DNA of 64,000 nucleotides from Massilia sp. WG5 (GTDB lineage: Bacteria > Pseudomonadota > Gammaproteobacteria > Burkholderiales > Burkholderiaceae_D): the NCBI RefSeq assembly GCF_001412595.2, contig NZ_CP012640.2:62001-126000 (forward strand). Reading direction: 5' to 3'. The translations under genes and the position numbers were made by a program. Position 1 is the stretch's first letter, and every line of letters starts with the position of its first letter. Under the pieces are notes generated by a model that worked only from the letters and a program-made list of their open reading frames with translations, was not told the DNA's origin and ran no database searches. Below are positions 17,667 through 26,366 of the stretch, piece after piece.

Positions 17667-18716
17667 GTGATATTAAATGCTGCGCCGAATTCGGCGGAAA
17701 TGCCTTTTGACCCCGATTTGGACGACGATCTGGAGACCGAGTTCGCGCCCGAACCCGGTCTGTCCCCGAGCGGGACCGACTTCTCGCCGATTACCCTGAG
17801 CCTGGACCCGTCGCACTGCGGCCAGCGCCTCGACAAGGTCGTGGCCAGCCTGGTGCCGCAGTTCTCGCGCAGCCGGCTGCAGCAGTGGTTCGAAGAGGGC
17901 CATATTACCGTCGACGGCAAGCCGGCGAAAGGCAAGGGCACGGCCTACGGCGACGAGACCGTCCTGGTTGTGCCCCAACCGGCTCCCGAAGACACGGCCT
18001 TCACGCCGGAAGCGATGGCGCTGAACATCGTCTACGAAGACGCGTCCATCCTCGTGATCAACAAGCCGGCCGGCCTGGTCGTGCACCCGGGTTCGGGCAA
18101 CTGGTCCGGCACGCTGCTGAACGGCCTGCTGCACTACTGTCCGCAACTGGTCTCGGTGCCGCGCGCCGGCATCGTGCATCGCCTCGACAAGGACACCAGC
18201 GGCCTGATGGTGGTCGGCAAGACTCTGGAAGCCCAGACCGACCTCGTGCGCCAGCTGGCGGCCCGCACCGTCAAGCGCGAATACTTCGCCCTGGTATGGG
18301 GCACGCCGCGCCTGTCCGGCACCGTCGATTCGCCGATCAGCCGCCACCCGACCGAGCGCACCAAGATGGCCGTGTCGAACGCGCCGATGGCCAAGCCGGC
18401 GATCACGCACTACGAACTGCTGGCAAAGGGCGAGCTGGACCGCCGTCCGGTGAGCCTGGTGCAGTGCCGCCTCGAAACCGGCCGCACCCACCAGATCCGC
18501 GTGCACATGCAGTCGCTGGGCTACAGCCTGGTCGGCGACACGGTGTACGGCAAGACGCACCTGCTGTCCTTCTTCCACCGCCAGGCCCTGCAGGCGCGCC
18601 GCCTCGGCCTGACCCACCCTGCCACCGGCGAACACATGGAGTGGGTGGTCCCGCTGGCGCAGGACTTCGCGGAACTGCTCGAACGCGCCGGCATCGAAGA
18701 GCCGGAAGCGGCCTGA
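17667..18716 (+). CDS. rluD: RluD-type 23S rRNA pseudouridine synthase
   Basis: This enzyme makes pseudouridines in helix 69 of 23S rRNA. The S4-like domain (GQRLDKVVASLVPQFSRSRLQQWFEEGHITVDGK) is followed by the catalytic core with GIVHRLDKDTSGLMVV, where the Asp after Leu is the nucleophile. KREYFALVWG and LETGRTHQIRVHM are also present. The start is uncertain: the GTG at 17667 (preceded by GATGGGA) gives 349 residues, the ATG at 17700 gives 338, and the ATG at 17595 would overlap bamD. An acidic N-terminal extension (DPDLDDDLETEFAPE) precedes the S4 domain. Confidence 0.92.
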   Translation: MILNAAPNSAEMPFDPDLDDDLETEFAPEPGLSPSGTDFSPITLSLDPSHCGQRLDKVVASLVPQFSRSRLQQWFEEGHITVDGKPAKGKGTAYGDETVLVVPQPAPEDTAFTPEAMALNIVYEDASILVINKPAGLVVHPGSGNWSGTLLNGLLHYCPQLVSVPRAGIVHRLDKDTSGLMVVGKTLEAQTDLVRQLAARTVKREYFALVWGTPRLSGTVDSPISRHPTERTKMAVSNAPMAKPAITHYELLAKGELDRRPVSLVQCRLETGRTHQIRVHMQSLGYSLVGDTVYGKTHLLSFFHRQALQARRLGLTHPATGEHMEWVVPLAQDFAELLERAGIEEPEAA

Positions 18717-19504
18717 TGGCCGGACTCCAGCCCGCCCAGCTGGTCCTGCCCGCCTGGCCTGACCTGCCCGCCAACGTCAAGGCGCTGGCCACCACCCGCC
18801 TCGGCGGCGTCAGTGCCGCGCCCTTCGACGACGGCAAGGGCGGCGGCGGCCTGAATCTCGGCCTGCACGTGAAGGACGACCCGGAGGCCGTGCACGCCAA
18901 CCGTGCGCGCCTCCAGGCCCTGCTGCCTGGACGTCCGGCCTGGATCTCGCAGGTCCACGGCACCGGCGTGGTCGACGCCAGCCTGGTCTGGGCGGACGCG
19001 CCGGTGCAGGTGGGCGACGCCAGCACCGCGCTGCAGCCGGGCGTCGTGTGCGCCATCCTGACCGCCGATTGCCTGCCGGTGCTGTTCGCGGACATCGACG
19101 GCAAGGTGGTCGGCGCCGCCCATGCGGGCTGGCGCGGACTGGCGGCCGGCGTACTGGCGAACACCGTCGCGGCGATGCGCGCGCAGGGAGCAGGGGAGAT
19201 CACGGCCTGGCTCGGGCCGGCGATCGGTCCGCAAGCCTTCGAGGTCGGGACGGACGTGCTGGAAGCGTTCCGCCGCGCGCTGCCCGAAGGCGAGGCCGAG
19301 GCAGGCTTTCGGCCTTTTCCTGGACGCGAAGGCAAATTTCTGGCCGACATGAACTGGCTGGCGCGCCGGCTGCTGGCGAACGACGGCATCACCCGCGTGC
19401 ACGGCGGCGACCGCTGCACCTTCACCGAGCGCGAGCGTTTCTATTCGTATCGCCGGGACGGCGCGGGTAGCGGTCGCCAGGCCAGCTTGATTTGGCGGGT
19501 TTGA
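18716..19504 (+). CDS. pgeF: PgeF (YfiH) peptidoglycan editing factor / laccase-domain protein
   Basis: A 262-residue laccase-domain protein that overlaps the rluD stop by one base (TGATG). Metal-site motifs are present: ISQVHGTGV, LTADCLPVLFAD, AAHAGWRGLAAGV and the C-terminal RDGAGSGRQASLIWR. In E. coli YfiH removes mis-incorporated amino acids from peptidoglycan precursors; related proteins act as purine nucleoside phosphorylases. The rluD-pgeF pair, often followed by phaC, is a common arrangement in this lineage. Confidence 0.93.
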   Translation: MAGLQPAQLVLPAWPDLPANVKALATTRLGGVSAAPFDDGKGGGGLNLGLHVKDDPEAVHANRARLQALLPGRPAWISQVHGTGVVDASLVWADAPVQVGDASTALQPGVVCAILTADCLPVLFADIDGKVVGAAHAGWRGLAAGVLANTVAAMRAQGAGEITAWLGPAIGPQAFEVGTDVLEAFRRALPEGEAEAGFRPFPGREGKFLADMNWLARRLLANDGITRVHGGDRCTFTERERFYSYRRDGAGSGRQASLIWRV

Positions 19505-19510
19505 GCTCGA

Positions 19511-19717
19511 TCAAACCGTAGGGGTGTCGCCACGTTTAGAGTGCTCAGCTTCCCGCTTGCGCGCTCGCCCGCGCCGCCATGCACCCGTCAGGTAGAAAAC
19601 GAGTGATAATGGCAAGATGCCGTAAAACAGGAAAGTCATGATGCCGGCAATCACGGACGGTTCGGTTGCTGCCATCAGGGTCACGACGTACATCCATCCG
19701 ATGGCGACGATCCACAT
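19511..19717 (-). CDS. Small two-segment membrane protein, unknown function
   Basis: A 68-residue protein with two hydrophobic segments: MWIVAIGWMYVVTLMAATE and IAGIMTFLFYGILPLSLVFYL. A basic tail follows (WRRGRARKREAEHSKRG). AAAGGAAAACC precedes the ATG, a good ribosome site. It lies between convergent pgeF (six-base gap) and divergent phaC. I do not recognise a named family. Its coding look (membrane pattern, basic cytoplasmic tail, RBS) makes it a likely real gene. Confidence 0.7.
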   Translation of the reverse strand: MWIVAIGWMYVVTLMAATEPSVIAGIMTFLFYGILPLSLVFYLTGAWRRGRARKREAEHSKRGDTPTV

Positions 19718-19759
19718 GGTTTTCCTTTGCTTGCGTGTTTGACCACCCGATTCTAAACA

Positions 19760-21529
19760 ATGGACGCCGATATGAATACGCCCGAAGCTACCGTGCAGCC
19801 TGGCGCTGCCTGGATGTCGCAGTTTTCCGATCCCTCCGTTTGGCAGTCCTTGATGAAATTCCCGGATCCGTCGGCCTTCGGAGGCGGCATGGCCCAGCAG
19901 GCGGCGCCGGTGATGCGCATGCTGGGCGATTTCGGGGCCGGCCTGCCGCAGGCCAGACTGGAAGCGCTGCGCAACGACTACCTGCAGAAGGCGATGCGCC
20001 TGTGGCAGGACCTGATGAGCGGCAAGACCCCCGACATCAAGGACCGGCGCTTCTCGGCGCCCGAGTGGACGGCGAATCCGATGTCGGCCTTCAGCGCCGC
20101 ATCCTACCTGCTGAACGCCGAATTCCTGATGGCGATGGCGGAAGCCGTCGAGGCGCCGACCCGCGACAAGCACAAGATCCGCTTCGCCGTGCAGCAGATC
20201 GTCGACGCGCTGTCGCCGGCCAACTTCCTGGCGACGAATCCGGAAGCCCAGCAAAAGATGATCGAGACCAAGGGCGAGAGCCTGACCAAGGGTCTGCAGA
20301 ACATGCTGGCCGACATGCAGAAGGGCCGCATCTCGCAATCCGACGAGTCGGCCTTCGAGGTCGGCCGCAACGTCGGCGTGACGCCGGGCACGGTCGTGTT
20401 CGAGAACGAACTGTTCCAGCTGATCCAGTACACCCCGACGACCCCGACCGTGCACGAGGTGCCGCTGTTGATGGTGCCGCCGTGCATCAACAAGTTCTAC
20501 ATCCTCGACCTGCAGCCGGAAAACTCGCTGGTCCGTTACCTGGTAGACCAGGGCAATACGGTCTTCATGATGTCCTGGCGTAATCCGGACCAGTCGATGG
20601 GCGGCAAGACCTGGGACGACTTCGTCGAGCAGGGCGCGATCCAGGCCCTGAACGTGGCCCGCGACATTTCCGGCAAGGACAAGGTGAATGTGTTCGGCTT
20701 CTGCGTCGGCGGCACCATCGCCGCCACCGCGCTGGCGGTGGAAGCGGGACGCGGCCGCCAGCCGGCGGCCAGCCTGTCGCTGTTCACGACCCTGCTCGAC
20801 TTTTCCGACAATGGCGTGCTCGACGTCTTCGTCGACGAAACCCAGGTCGCGCATCGCGAGCAGGCGCTGGCGAAGGGCGGCCTGATGCCTGGACGCGACC
20901 TGGCGACGACCTTCTCCTCGCTGCGGCCGAACGACCTGGTGTGGAATTATGTCCAGCAGAACTACCTGAAAGGCAAGAATCCGCCGGCCTTCGACCTGCT
21001 GTACTGGAATGCCGACAGCACCAACCTGCCGGGGCCGATGTTCTGCTGGTACCTGCGCAACACCTATCTGGAAAACAAGCTGAAGGTGCCGGGTGCGCTG
21101 ACGGTGGCCGGCGTGCCCGTCGACCTCGGCAAGATCGACTGCCCGGTCTTCCTCTACGGCTCGAAGGAAGACCATATCGTGCCGTGGGAAGCGGCGTTCG
21201 CCTCGATGAACCTGCTGAATCCGAAGAAGGCGAAGCAGAACCGCTACGTGCTGGGCGCCTCGGGCCACATCGCCGGCGTGATCAATCCGGCCTCGAAGGG
21301 CAAGCGCAGCTACTGGGTCAACCAGGCGAATGGCCGCACCCGCGCGAAGACGCCGGAAGAATGGTTCGCGGGCGCGAGCGAGGTCAAGGGCAGCTGGTGG
21401 CCGGAATGGGCAAAATTCCTGGTCGAGAATGGCGGCGAGGAAGTGGCGCCGCCGGCCCAGCCGGGCAACGAGCGCTACCGCGCGATCGAGCCGGCGCCGG
21501 GCCGCTACGTCAAGGCGCGCGCCGACTGA
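19760..21529 (+). CDS. phaC: PhaC, class I poly(3-hydroxyalkanoate) synthase
   Basis: The enzyme that polymerises 3-hydroxyacyl-CoA into storage polyester on granules, 589 residues, typical for class I. The lipase-like box is GFCVGG with the catalytic Cys at about residue 315. The Asp (YGSKEDHIVPW) and His (GASGHIAGVINP) of the triad are present, and WNADSTNLPGPM is the usual conserved stretch. An in-frame ATG four codons later (19772) is an equally good start; neither has a clear Shine-Dalgarno. phaR follows; phaA and phaB are not in the window. Confidence 0.95.
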   Translation: MDADMNTPEATVQPGAAWMSQFSDPSVWQSLMKFPDPSAFGGGMAQQAAPVMRMLGDFGAGLPQARLEALRNDYLQKAMRLWQDLMSGKTPDIKDRRFSAPEWTANPMSAFSAASYLLNAEFLMAMAEAVEAPTRDKHKIRFAVQQIVDALSPANFLATNPEAQQKMIETKGESLTKGLQNMLADMQKGRISQSDESAFEVGRNVGVTPGTVVFENELFQLIQYTPTTPTVHEVPLLMVPPCINKFYILDLQPENSLVRYLVDQGNTVFMMSWRNPDQSMGGKTWDDFVEQGAIQALNVARDISGKDKVNVFGFCVGGTIAATALAVEAGRGRQPAASLSLFTTLLDFSDNGVLDVFVDETQVAHREQALAKGGLMPGRDLATTFSSLRPNDLVWNYVQQNYLKGKNPPAFDLLYWNADSTNLPGPMFCWYLRNTYLENKLKVPGALTVAGVPVDLGKIDCPVFLYGSKEDHIVPWEAAFASMNLLNPKKAKQNRYVLGASGHIAGVINPASKGKRSYWVNQANGRTRAKTPEEWFAGASEVKGSWWPEWAKFLVENGGEEVAPPAQPGNERYRAIEPAPGRYVKARAD

Positions 21530-21551
21530 ACACCCGGCTAATTCTTGATGG

Positions 21552-21588
21552 ACAGGCAACTTGCTAGAAAAATACGTGAGTTGCCTGT
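21552..21588 (+). promoter_or_regulatory. Long-loop hairpin between phaC and phaR
   Basis: A perfect 10-bp inverted repeat (ACAGGCAACT at 21552-21561, AGTTGCCTGT at 21579-21588) is separated by 17 bases. No T run follows, so it is a poor intrinsic terminator. It lies 22 bases after phaC and 135 bases before phaR, so it may be an mRNA 3' end or an operator. Confidence 0.5.
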
Positions 21589-21723
21589 TGAATAATTGCT
21601 GCGCCTGCGTTCGCAACGTGGTATTTTAAAGAATATCCTCTTGGAATGGAGACGCCGCGGCGCTACCAGCCTGTCCGCGGACCGCATAACAACAGCGCTG
21701 CGGCGCAATATTTGGAACCTGAG

Positions 21724-22281
21724 ATGAGCAGTGGAAAAAAGAGTAGCGAACGCCTGATCAAGAAGTACCCGAACCGCCGGCTGTACGACACCCAGACCAG
21801 CTCCTACATCACCCTTTCCGACGTCAAGCAGCTCGTGCTGGACGCCGACGAGTTCACGGTGGTCGACGCCAAGACCAACGAAGACCTGACCCGCAGCATC
21901 CTCCTGCAGATCATCCTGGAAGAAGAGGCGCACGGCGCGCCGATGTTCTCCAGCGCAGTGTTGTCACAGATCATCCGCTACTATGGCCATGCGATGCAGG
22001 GCATGATGGGCTCCTACCTGGAAAAGAACGTCCAGGCCTTCACCGACATCCAGAACAAGTTCGTCGGCTCCGCTACCGGCGCCCTGGAGGGCAAGCCATT
22101 CTCGACCGAGATGTGGACCCAGTTCATGAACATCCAGGGTCCGATGATGCAGGGCATGATGAACAACTACATCGACCAGAGCAAGAACCTGTTCCTGCAG
22201 ATGCAGGAGCAGATGCAAAGCCAGAGCAAGGCGATGTTCGGGACCTTCCCGTTCGGGGTCGTGCCGACCGACAAGAAGTAA
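21724..22281 (+). CDS. phaR: PhaR, PHA synthesis repressor
   Basis: A 185-residue regulator that senses PHA granules and represses phasin genes and its own gene. The conserved N-terminus is unmistakable: ERLIKKYPNRRLYDTQTSSYITLSDVKQLV, the PHB/PHA accumulation regulator DNA-binding domain, followed by EDLTRSILLQIILEEE. The C-terminal half is rich in Met and Gln (MQGMMNNYIDQSKNLFLQMQEQMQSQ), a likely granule-binding amphipathic region. The ATG at 21724 removes a non-conserved 26-residue extension that a start at 21646 would add. Confidence 0.93.
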   Translation: MSSGKKSSERLIKKYPNRRLYDTQTSSYITLSDVKQLVLDADEFTVVDAKTNEDLTRSILLQIILEEEAHGAPMFSSAVLSQIIRYYGHAMQGMMGSYLEKNVQAFTDIQNKFVGSATGALEGKPFSTEMWTQFMNIQGPMMQGMMNNYIDQSKNLFLQMQEQMQSQSKAMFGTFPFGVVPTDKK

Positions 22282-22292
22282 TATGTCCACAG

Positions 22293-22320
22293 CCGGGGGC
22301 CATTTTTGGCCCCCGGTTCT
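22293..22320 (+). terminator. Rho-independent terminator after phaR
   Basis: A perfect 9-bp GC-rich stem (CCGGGGGCC at 22293-22301, GGCCCCCGG at 22308-22316) with loop ATTTTT is followed by TTCTCCTGATT. It lies 12 bases after the phaR stop. Confidence 0.82.
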
Positions 22321-22379
22321 CCTGATTCCCCGCTTCCTGTACAATCGCGGATTGCCCAGAATTTTCCGTCGCAATCCAC

Positions 22380-23840
22380 ATGCCTGAACTCCGCCGTCAT
22401 CCGCTTCCTGCCTCCCAAGATTCCGCTGTCGCCGTCGCCGATGCGCCGGCCCAGAACGAGGTCGTGATTCCGCCCGCCCCGGTAACGGCCGGCGCCGCGC
22501 CCAAGGTCGGCTTCGTCTCGCTCGGCTGCCCGAAGGCGCTGGTCGACTCCGAACAGATCCTGACCCAGCTGCGCGCCGAAGGTTACGAGACCGCCAATTC
22601 CTACGCCGGCGCCGACCTCGTGATCGTCAACACCTGCGGCTTCATCGACGCCGCCGTGCAGGAATCGCTGGACGCGATCGGCGAAGCGCTGGCCGAGAAC
22701 GGCAAGGTCATCGTGACCGGCTGCCTCGGCGCCAAGAAGGATGCGGCGGGCGACGACATCATCACCAAGGTGCACCCGAAGGTGCTGGCCGTGACCGGTC
22801 CGCACGCCGTCACCGAAGTCATGGAGTCGGTCCACCTGCACCTGCCGAAGCCGCACGACCCCTTCATCGACCTGGTGCCGGACCACGGCGTCAAGCTGAC
22901 CCCGAAGCACTACGCCTACCTGAAGATCTCGGAAGGCTGCAACCACCGCTGCAGCTTCTGCATCATTCCGTCGATGCGCGGCGACCTGGTCTCGCGCCCG
23001 ATCCACGAGGTGCTGCAGGAAGCCGAGAACCTGTTCAAGGCCGGCGTGAAGGAACTGCTGGTGATTTCGCAGGACACCAGCGCCTACGGCGTGGATGTCA
23101 AGTTCCGCACCGGCTTCTGGAACGGCCGTCCGATCAAGACCCACATGACCCAGCTGGCCGAGGCCCTGGGCGAGATGGCGAAGCAGTACGGCGCCTGGGT
23201 GCGCATGCACTACGTCTACCCATATCCGCACGTCGACCAGGTGATCCCGCTGATGGGCGAAAACCTCGTGCCTTACCTCGACATCCCGCTGCAGCACGCG
23301 CACCCGGACGTCCTGAAGCGCATGAAGCGGCCGGCCAGCGGCGAGAAGAACCTCGACCGCATCCTGGCTTGGCGCAAGATGAACCCGGACCTCGTGATCC
23401 GCTCGACCTTCATCGCCGGCTTCCCCGGCGAGACCGAAGAGGAATTCGAATACCTGCTGGACTTCCTGCGCGAGGCGCAGATCGACCGCCTGGGCTGCTT
23501 CGCCTACTCGCCGGTCGAAGGCGCGACGGCGAACGAGCTGGCCGACCCGGTGCCGGAAGCCGTGCGCGAGGAACGCCGCGCGCGCGTGATGCTGCTGCAG
23601 GAAGAGATCTCGCTGAAGCGCATGCAGGCCAAGGTCGGGAAACGGATCCGCGTGCTGGTCGACGAGGTCGGACCGCGCGAAGCGATCGGTCGCTCGGCCG
23701 CGGATGCGCCGGAGATCGACGGCGTGGTCCACATCAAGCGCGCGCTCCAGCCGGGCAAGGCCAAGCCGGCGGTGGGCGAGTTCATCGAGGTGATCGTCAC
23801 CAAGGCGGATGCGCACGACCTGTGGGCGACCGTGGCTTGA
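22380..23840 (+). CDS. rimO: RimO, ribosomal protein S12 methylthiotransferase
   Basis: A radical-SAM enzyme that adds a methylthio group to the conserved Asp of ribosomal protein S12. The UPF0004 N-terminal domain ([37 protein letters not shown]) supplies one iron-sulfur cluster. The radical-SAM motif is [19 protein letters not shown] and [12 protein letters not shown] are RimO-specific, and a TRAM domain closes the protein. At 486 residues it is slightly long because of a 40-residue Ala/Pro-rich N-terminal extension before [11 protein letters not shown]. Confidence 0.95.
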   Translation: MPELRRHPLPASQDSAVAVADAPAQNEVVIPPAPVTAGAAPKVGFVSLGCPKALVDSEQILTQLRAEGYETANSYAGADLVIVNTCGFIDAAVQESLDAIGEALAENGKVIVTGCLGAKKDAAGDDIITKVHPKVLAVTGPHAVTEVMESVHLHLPKPHDPFIDLVPDHGVKLTPKHYAYLKISEGCNHRCSFCIIPSMRGDLVSRPIHEVLQEAENLFKAGVKELLVISQDTSAYGVDVKFRTGFWNGRPIKTHMTQLAEALGEMAKQYGAWVRMHYVYPYPHVDQVIPLMGENLVPYLDIPLQHAHPDVLKRMKRPASGEKNLDRILAWRKMNPDLVIRSTFIAGFPGETEEEFEYLLDFLREAQIDRLGCFAYSPVEGATANELADPVPEAVREERRARVMLLQEEISLKRMQAKVGKRIRVLVDEVGPREAIGRSAADAPEIDGVVHIKRALQPGKAKPAVGEFIEVIVTKADAHDLWATVA

Positions 23841-23847
23841 TCGCCCG

Positions 23848-23935
23848 GCGTCGTTCCCGCGCAGGCGGGAACACAAGTTCGTAGAGCAGTCGAAACGCAT
23901 GTAAGCGTGGGTCCCCGCCTGCGCGGGGACGACGC
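23848..23935. repeat. Interspersed palindromic repeat, copy 1
   Basis: An 88-bp element whose 25-bp ends are inverted copies of each other with two mismatches. Each end also has an inner CCCGC-GCAG-GCGGG palindrome. A second copy lies at 52223-52312, and the interior also matches (CAAGTTYGT and CATG in the same order). It begins seven bases after the rimO stop and could fold into a cruciform or act as a transcript end. Confidence 0.85.
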
Positions 23936-23950
23936 AAATAGGTGTAGAAG

Positions 23951-25117
23951 ATGACAAAAAAATCCCTCCAGACCACCCTGATCCACAGCGACTACACCGC
24001 CCCCCAGGGCTTCGAGGCCTTCCCCAGCGCCATCCACCATGCCTCGACGGTCCTGTTCAAGGACGTCGCCAGCATGCGCAGCGGCGACTGGAAGGACAAG
24101 AACGCCTACACCTACGGCCTGCACGGCACCCCGACCACCTTCACGCTCGAAGCCCGCCTGGCCGAGATCGAGGGCGGCAGGCACTGCCTGCTGGCGCCCT
24201 CCGGCCTGGCCGCGATCTCGATGGTCGACCTGGCCCTGCTGAAGTCCGGCGACGACGTCCTGCTGCCGGATAACGTCTACAACCCGAACCGCGAACTGGG
24301 GCGCTGGCTGTCCGCCGACTTCGGCATCACCGCGCGCTTCTACGACCCGCTGATCGGCGCCGGCATCCGCGAGCTGATCCAGCCGAACACGAAGCTGATC
24401 TGGACCGAGGCGCCGGGATCGGTGTCGATGGAAGTGCCGGACCTGCGCGCGATCTGCGCGGCGGCGAAGGAGAAGGGCGTGCTGGTCGCGCTCGACAACA
24501 CCTGGGCGGCCGGCATCGCCCTGCGCGGTTTCGAGCTCGGCGTCGACATCGTCATGCAGGCCCTGACCAAGTACCAGTCGGGCGGCTCGGACGTGCTGAT
24601 GGGCGCCGTGATCACCCGCGACAAGGCCCTCAATGACCGCATCGCGCTGTCCCACATGCGCCTGGGACTCGGCGTCAGCGCCGATGACGCCTACCTGGTG
24701 ATGCGTGGGCTGCCGACCATGAAGCTGCGCTTCGAGTCCCACGACGCAGCCGCACGCAGGGTCGCGGCCTGGCTGAAGCAGCGCCCGGAAATCACGAAAG
24801 TGCTGCACCCGGCATTCGAGGATTGCCCCGGCCACGAATACTTCAAGCGCGACTTCAGCGGCGCCGGCGGCCTGTTCTCGGTGCTGTTCGACGCCCGCTA
24901 TACCGAGCAGCAGACCGATCGCTTTGTCGATGCCCTGAAGCTGTTCGGCATCGGCTACAGCTGGGGCGGCGCGAACAGCCTGGTGATGCCGTACCGGATC
25001 CAGGGCATGCGCCGCAACTGGCCCGACGCCGGCGTGCTGGTGCGCCTGAACATCGGCCTCGAAGACCCGGCCGACCTCATCGCCGACCTGGAGCAGGCCC
25101 TCGCAAGCCTGGGTTGA
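23951..25117 (+). CDS. metC: Cystathionine beta-lyase (MetC-type)
   Basis: A 388-residue PLP enzyme of the Cys/Met metabolism family. It should cleave cystathionine to homocysteine, pyruvate and ammonia in methionine synthesis. The typical pattern is TYGLHGTPTTFTLEARLAEIEGG, PSGLAAISM, LDNTWAAGIALRGFELGVDIVMQALTKYQSGGSD (the PLP-binding Lys is in TKYQSG) and a C-terminal GIGYSWGGANSLVMP, which favours beta-lyase over gamma-synthase. It starts 15 bases after the palindromic repeat and ends at a terminator. Confidence 0.9.
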   Translation: MTKKSLQTTLIHSDYTAPQGFEAFPSAIHHASTVLFKDVASMRSGDWKDKNAYTYGLHGTPTTFTLEARLAEIEGGRHCLLAPSGLAAISMVDLALLKSGDDVLLPDNVYNPNRELGRWLSADFGITARFYDPLIGAGIRELIQPNTKLIWTEAPGSVSMEVPDLRAICAAAKEKGVLVALDNTWAAGIALRGFELGVDIVMQALTKYQSGGSDVLMGAVITRDKALNDRIALSHMRLGLGVSADDAYLVMRGLPTMKLRFESHDAAARRVAAWLKQRPEITKVLHPAFEDCPGHEYFKRDFSGAGGLFSVLFDARYTEQQTDRFVDALKLFGIGYSWGGANSLVMPYRIQGMRRNWPDAGVLVRLNIGLEDPADLIADLEQALASLG

Positions 25118-25147
25118 CGCAGGCCGGGATCATGTTGCGGAACGGAA

Positions 25148-25175
25148 AGCCACCCTCGGGTGGCTTTTTTGTTTC
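25148..25175 (+). terminator. Rho-independent terminator after metC
   Basis: AGCCACC (25148-25154) pairs with GGTGGCT (25159-25165) around the loop CTCG and is followed by TTTTTTGTTTCTT, a standard intrinsic terminator 30 bases past the metC stop. Confidence 0.88.
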
Positions 25176-25183
25176 TTGCAACG

Positions 25184-25369
25184 GTGTTGTCTATCGCGCG
25201 CGACGCCCTCGACCGCGTGGGCCTGGTCAAAGGCAAGGTGTTAGGCGACGACACCGGCGCCGACCTTGGGAATGTGCCGAGCGTGGCGTCGCCAGAACAG
25301 TTGACCGACCAGGATACGCCGCTTGTCGGCGTGCACAGCCAGTTCGCGTTCGACCTCATGAGCCTTTGA
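25184..25369 (+). CDS. Doubtful small ORF, no recognised family
   Basis: From a possible GTG at 25184 the frame encodes about 61 residues of mixed acidic/hydrophobic sequence (SIARDALDRVGLVKGKVL, then VASPEQLTDQDTPLVGVHSQFAFDLMSL). The only ATG (25160) lies inside the metC terminator and no ribosome site is visible. It may be the remnant C-terminus of a lost gene or a small independent protein. Otherwise the 290-bp gap between metC and etfA holds only the terminator and a hairpin at 25383-25410. Confidence 0.25.
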   Translation: MLSIARDALDRVGLVKGKVLGDDTGADLGNVPSVASPEQLTDQDTPLVGVHSQFAFDLMSL

Positions 25370-25382
25370 TGATGAGCTGATC

Positions 25383-25410
25383 GAGGCGGCATGAAGCTCA
25401 TGCCCGCCTC
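25383..25410 (-). terminator. Hairpin at the end of etfA
   Basis: An 11-bp stem with one bulged base (GAGGCGGCATG at 25383-25393, CATG and CCGCCTC between 25399 and 25410) overlaps the etfA stop codon. The minus-strand downstream flank is not T-rich, so termination would be weak or Rho-assisted. Confidence 0.4.
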
Positions 25411-26353
25411 AGCCCAGCTCTTTCACCAGCGCCGGCACGACGTCGAACAGGTCGCCGACCAGGCCGTAGTCGGCCACCGAGAAGATCGGCGCTTCCGGAT
25501 CCTTGTTGATGGCGACGATGGTCTTCGAGTCCTTCATGCCGGCCAGGTGCTGGATCGCGCCCGAGATGCCGACCGCGATGTACAGGGTCGGGGCGACGAT
25601 CTTGCCGGTCTGGCCGACCTGCCAATCGTTCGGCACGTAGCCGGCGTCGACTGCCGCGCGCGAGGCGCCCATGGCGGCGCCCAGCTTGTCGGCCAGCGGC
25701 TCCAGGATCTTGAAGTTGTCGCCCGAGCCCATGCCGCGGCCGCCGGAGACGACGATCCTGGCGCCGGTCAGTTCCGGACGGTCCGACTTGGCCAGCTCGC
25801 GGCCCACGAAGCTCGACTTGCCCGAATCGGCGACGGCCGCCACGCTCTCGACCGCAGCGGAACCGCCTTCGGCAGCCGCGGCATCGAAACCGGTGCCGCG
25901 CACGGTGATGACCTTGACCTTGTCGCCCGACTGCACGGTGGCGATGGCGTTACCCGCGTAGATCGGACGCTCGAAGGTGTCCGGCGCATCGACCCTGGTG
26001 ATTTCCGAGATCTGGGCCACGTCCAGCTTGGCGGCCACGCGCGGCAGCACGTTCTTGCCGAAGGCCGAAGCCGGGGCCAGGATGTGCGAGTACGGGGCGG
26101 CGACCGCCAGGATCTGCTCGGCGACGTTCTCGGCCAGGCCATCGGCGAACTGCGGCGCGTCGGCGACCAGCACTTTCGAGACGCCCGCGACCTTGGCGGC
26201 CGCTTCCGCGACGGCGCCGCAGCCGGCGCCGGCGACCAGGATGTGGACTTCGCCACCGGATACCGCACCGCATTGCGAAGCGGCGGTGACGGTGTTCAGG
26301 GTGACGGCCTTCAGCGAGGCGTTGTCGTGTTCAGCAATAACGAGTGCGACCAT
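25409..26353 (-). CDS. etfA: EtfA, electron transfer flavoprotein alpha subunit
   Basis: The FAD-binding subunit of ETF (314 residues), which takes electrons from acyl-CoA dehydrogenases. The C-terminal FAD domain is intact: [42 protein letters not shown], the [28 protein letters not shown] signature and [24 protein letters not shown]. It lies 13 bases after etfB in what looks like a six-gene unit with beta-oxidation enzymes, so it probably serves the acyl-CoA dehydrogenase encoded across the divergent promoter. Confidence 0.95.
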   Translation of the reverse strand: MVALVIAEHDNASLKAVTLNTVTAASQCGAVSGGEVHILVAGAGCGAVAEAAAKVAGVSKVLVADAPQFADGLAENVAEQILAVAAPYSHILAPASAFGKNVLPRVAAKLDVAQISEITRVDAPDTFERPIYAGNAIATVQSGDKVKVITVRGTGFDAAAAEGGSAAVESVAAVADSGKSSFVGRELAKSDRPELTGARIVVSGGRGMGSGDNFKILEPLADKLGAAMGASRAAVDAGYVPNDWQVGQTGKIVAPTLYIAVGISGAIQHLAGMKDSKTIVAINKDPEAPIFSVADYGLVGDLFDVVPALVKELG

Positions 26354-26366
26354 GATAATCCTTTAA

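Noticed and set aside
21646..21723. Longer PhaR starting at the ATG at 21646
   Set aside because: The extra 26 residues are not part of the conserved PhaR N-terminus, and the start at 21724 directly precedes it.
23848..23935. Element considered as an insertion sequence or attachment site
   Set aside because: At under 100 bp with no coding capacity or target duplication it is a REP-like repeat, not an IS; a second copy lies in an unrelated place.
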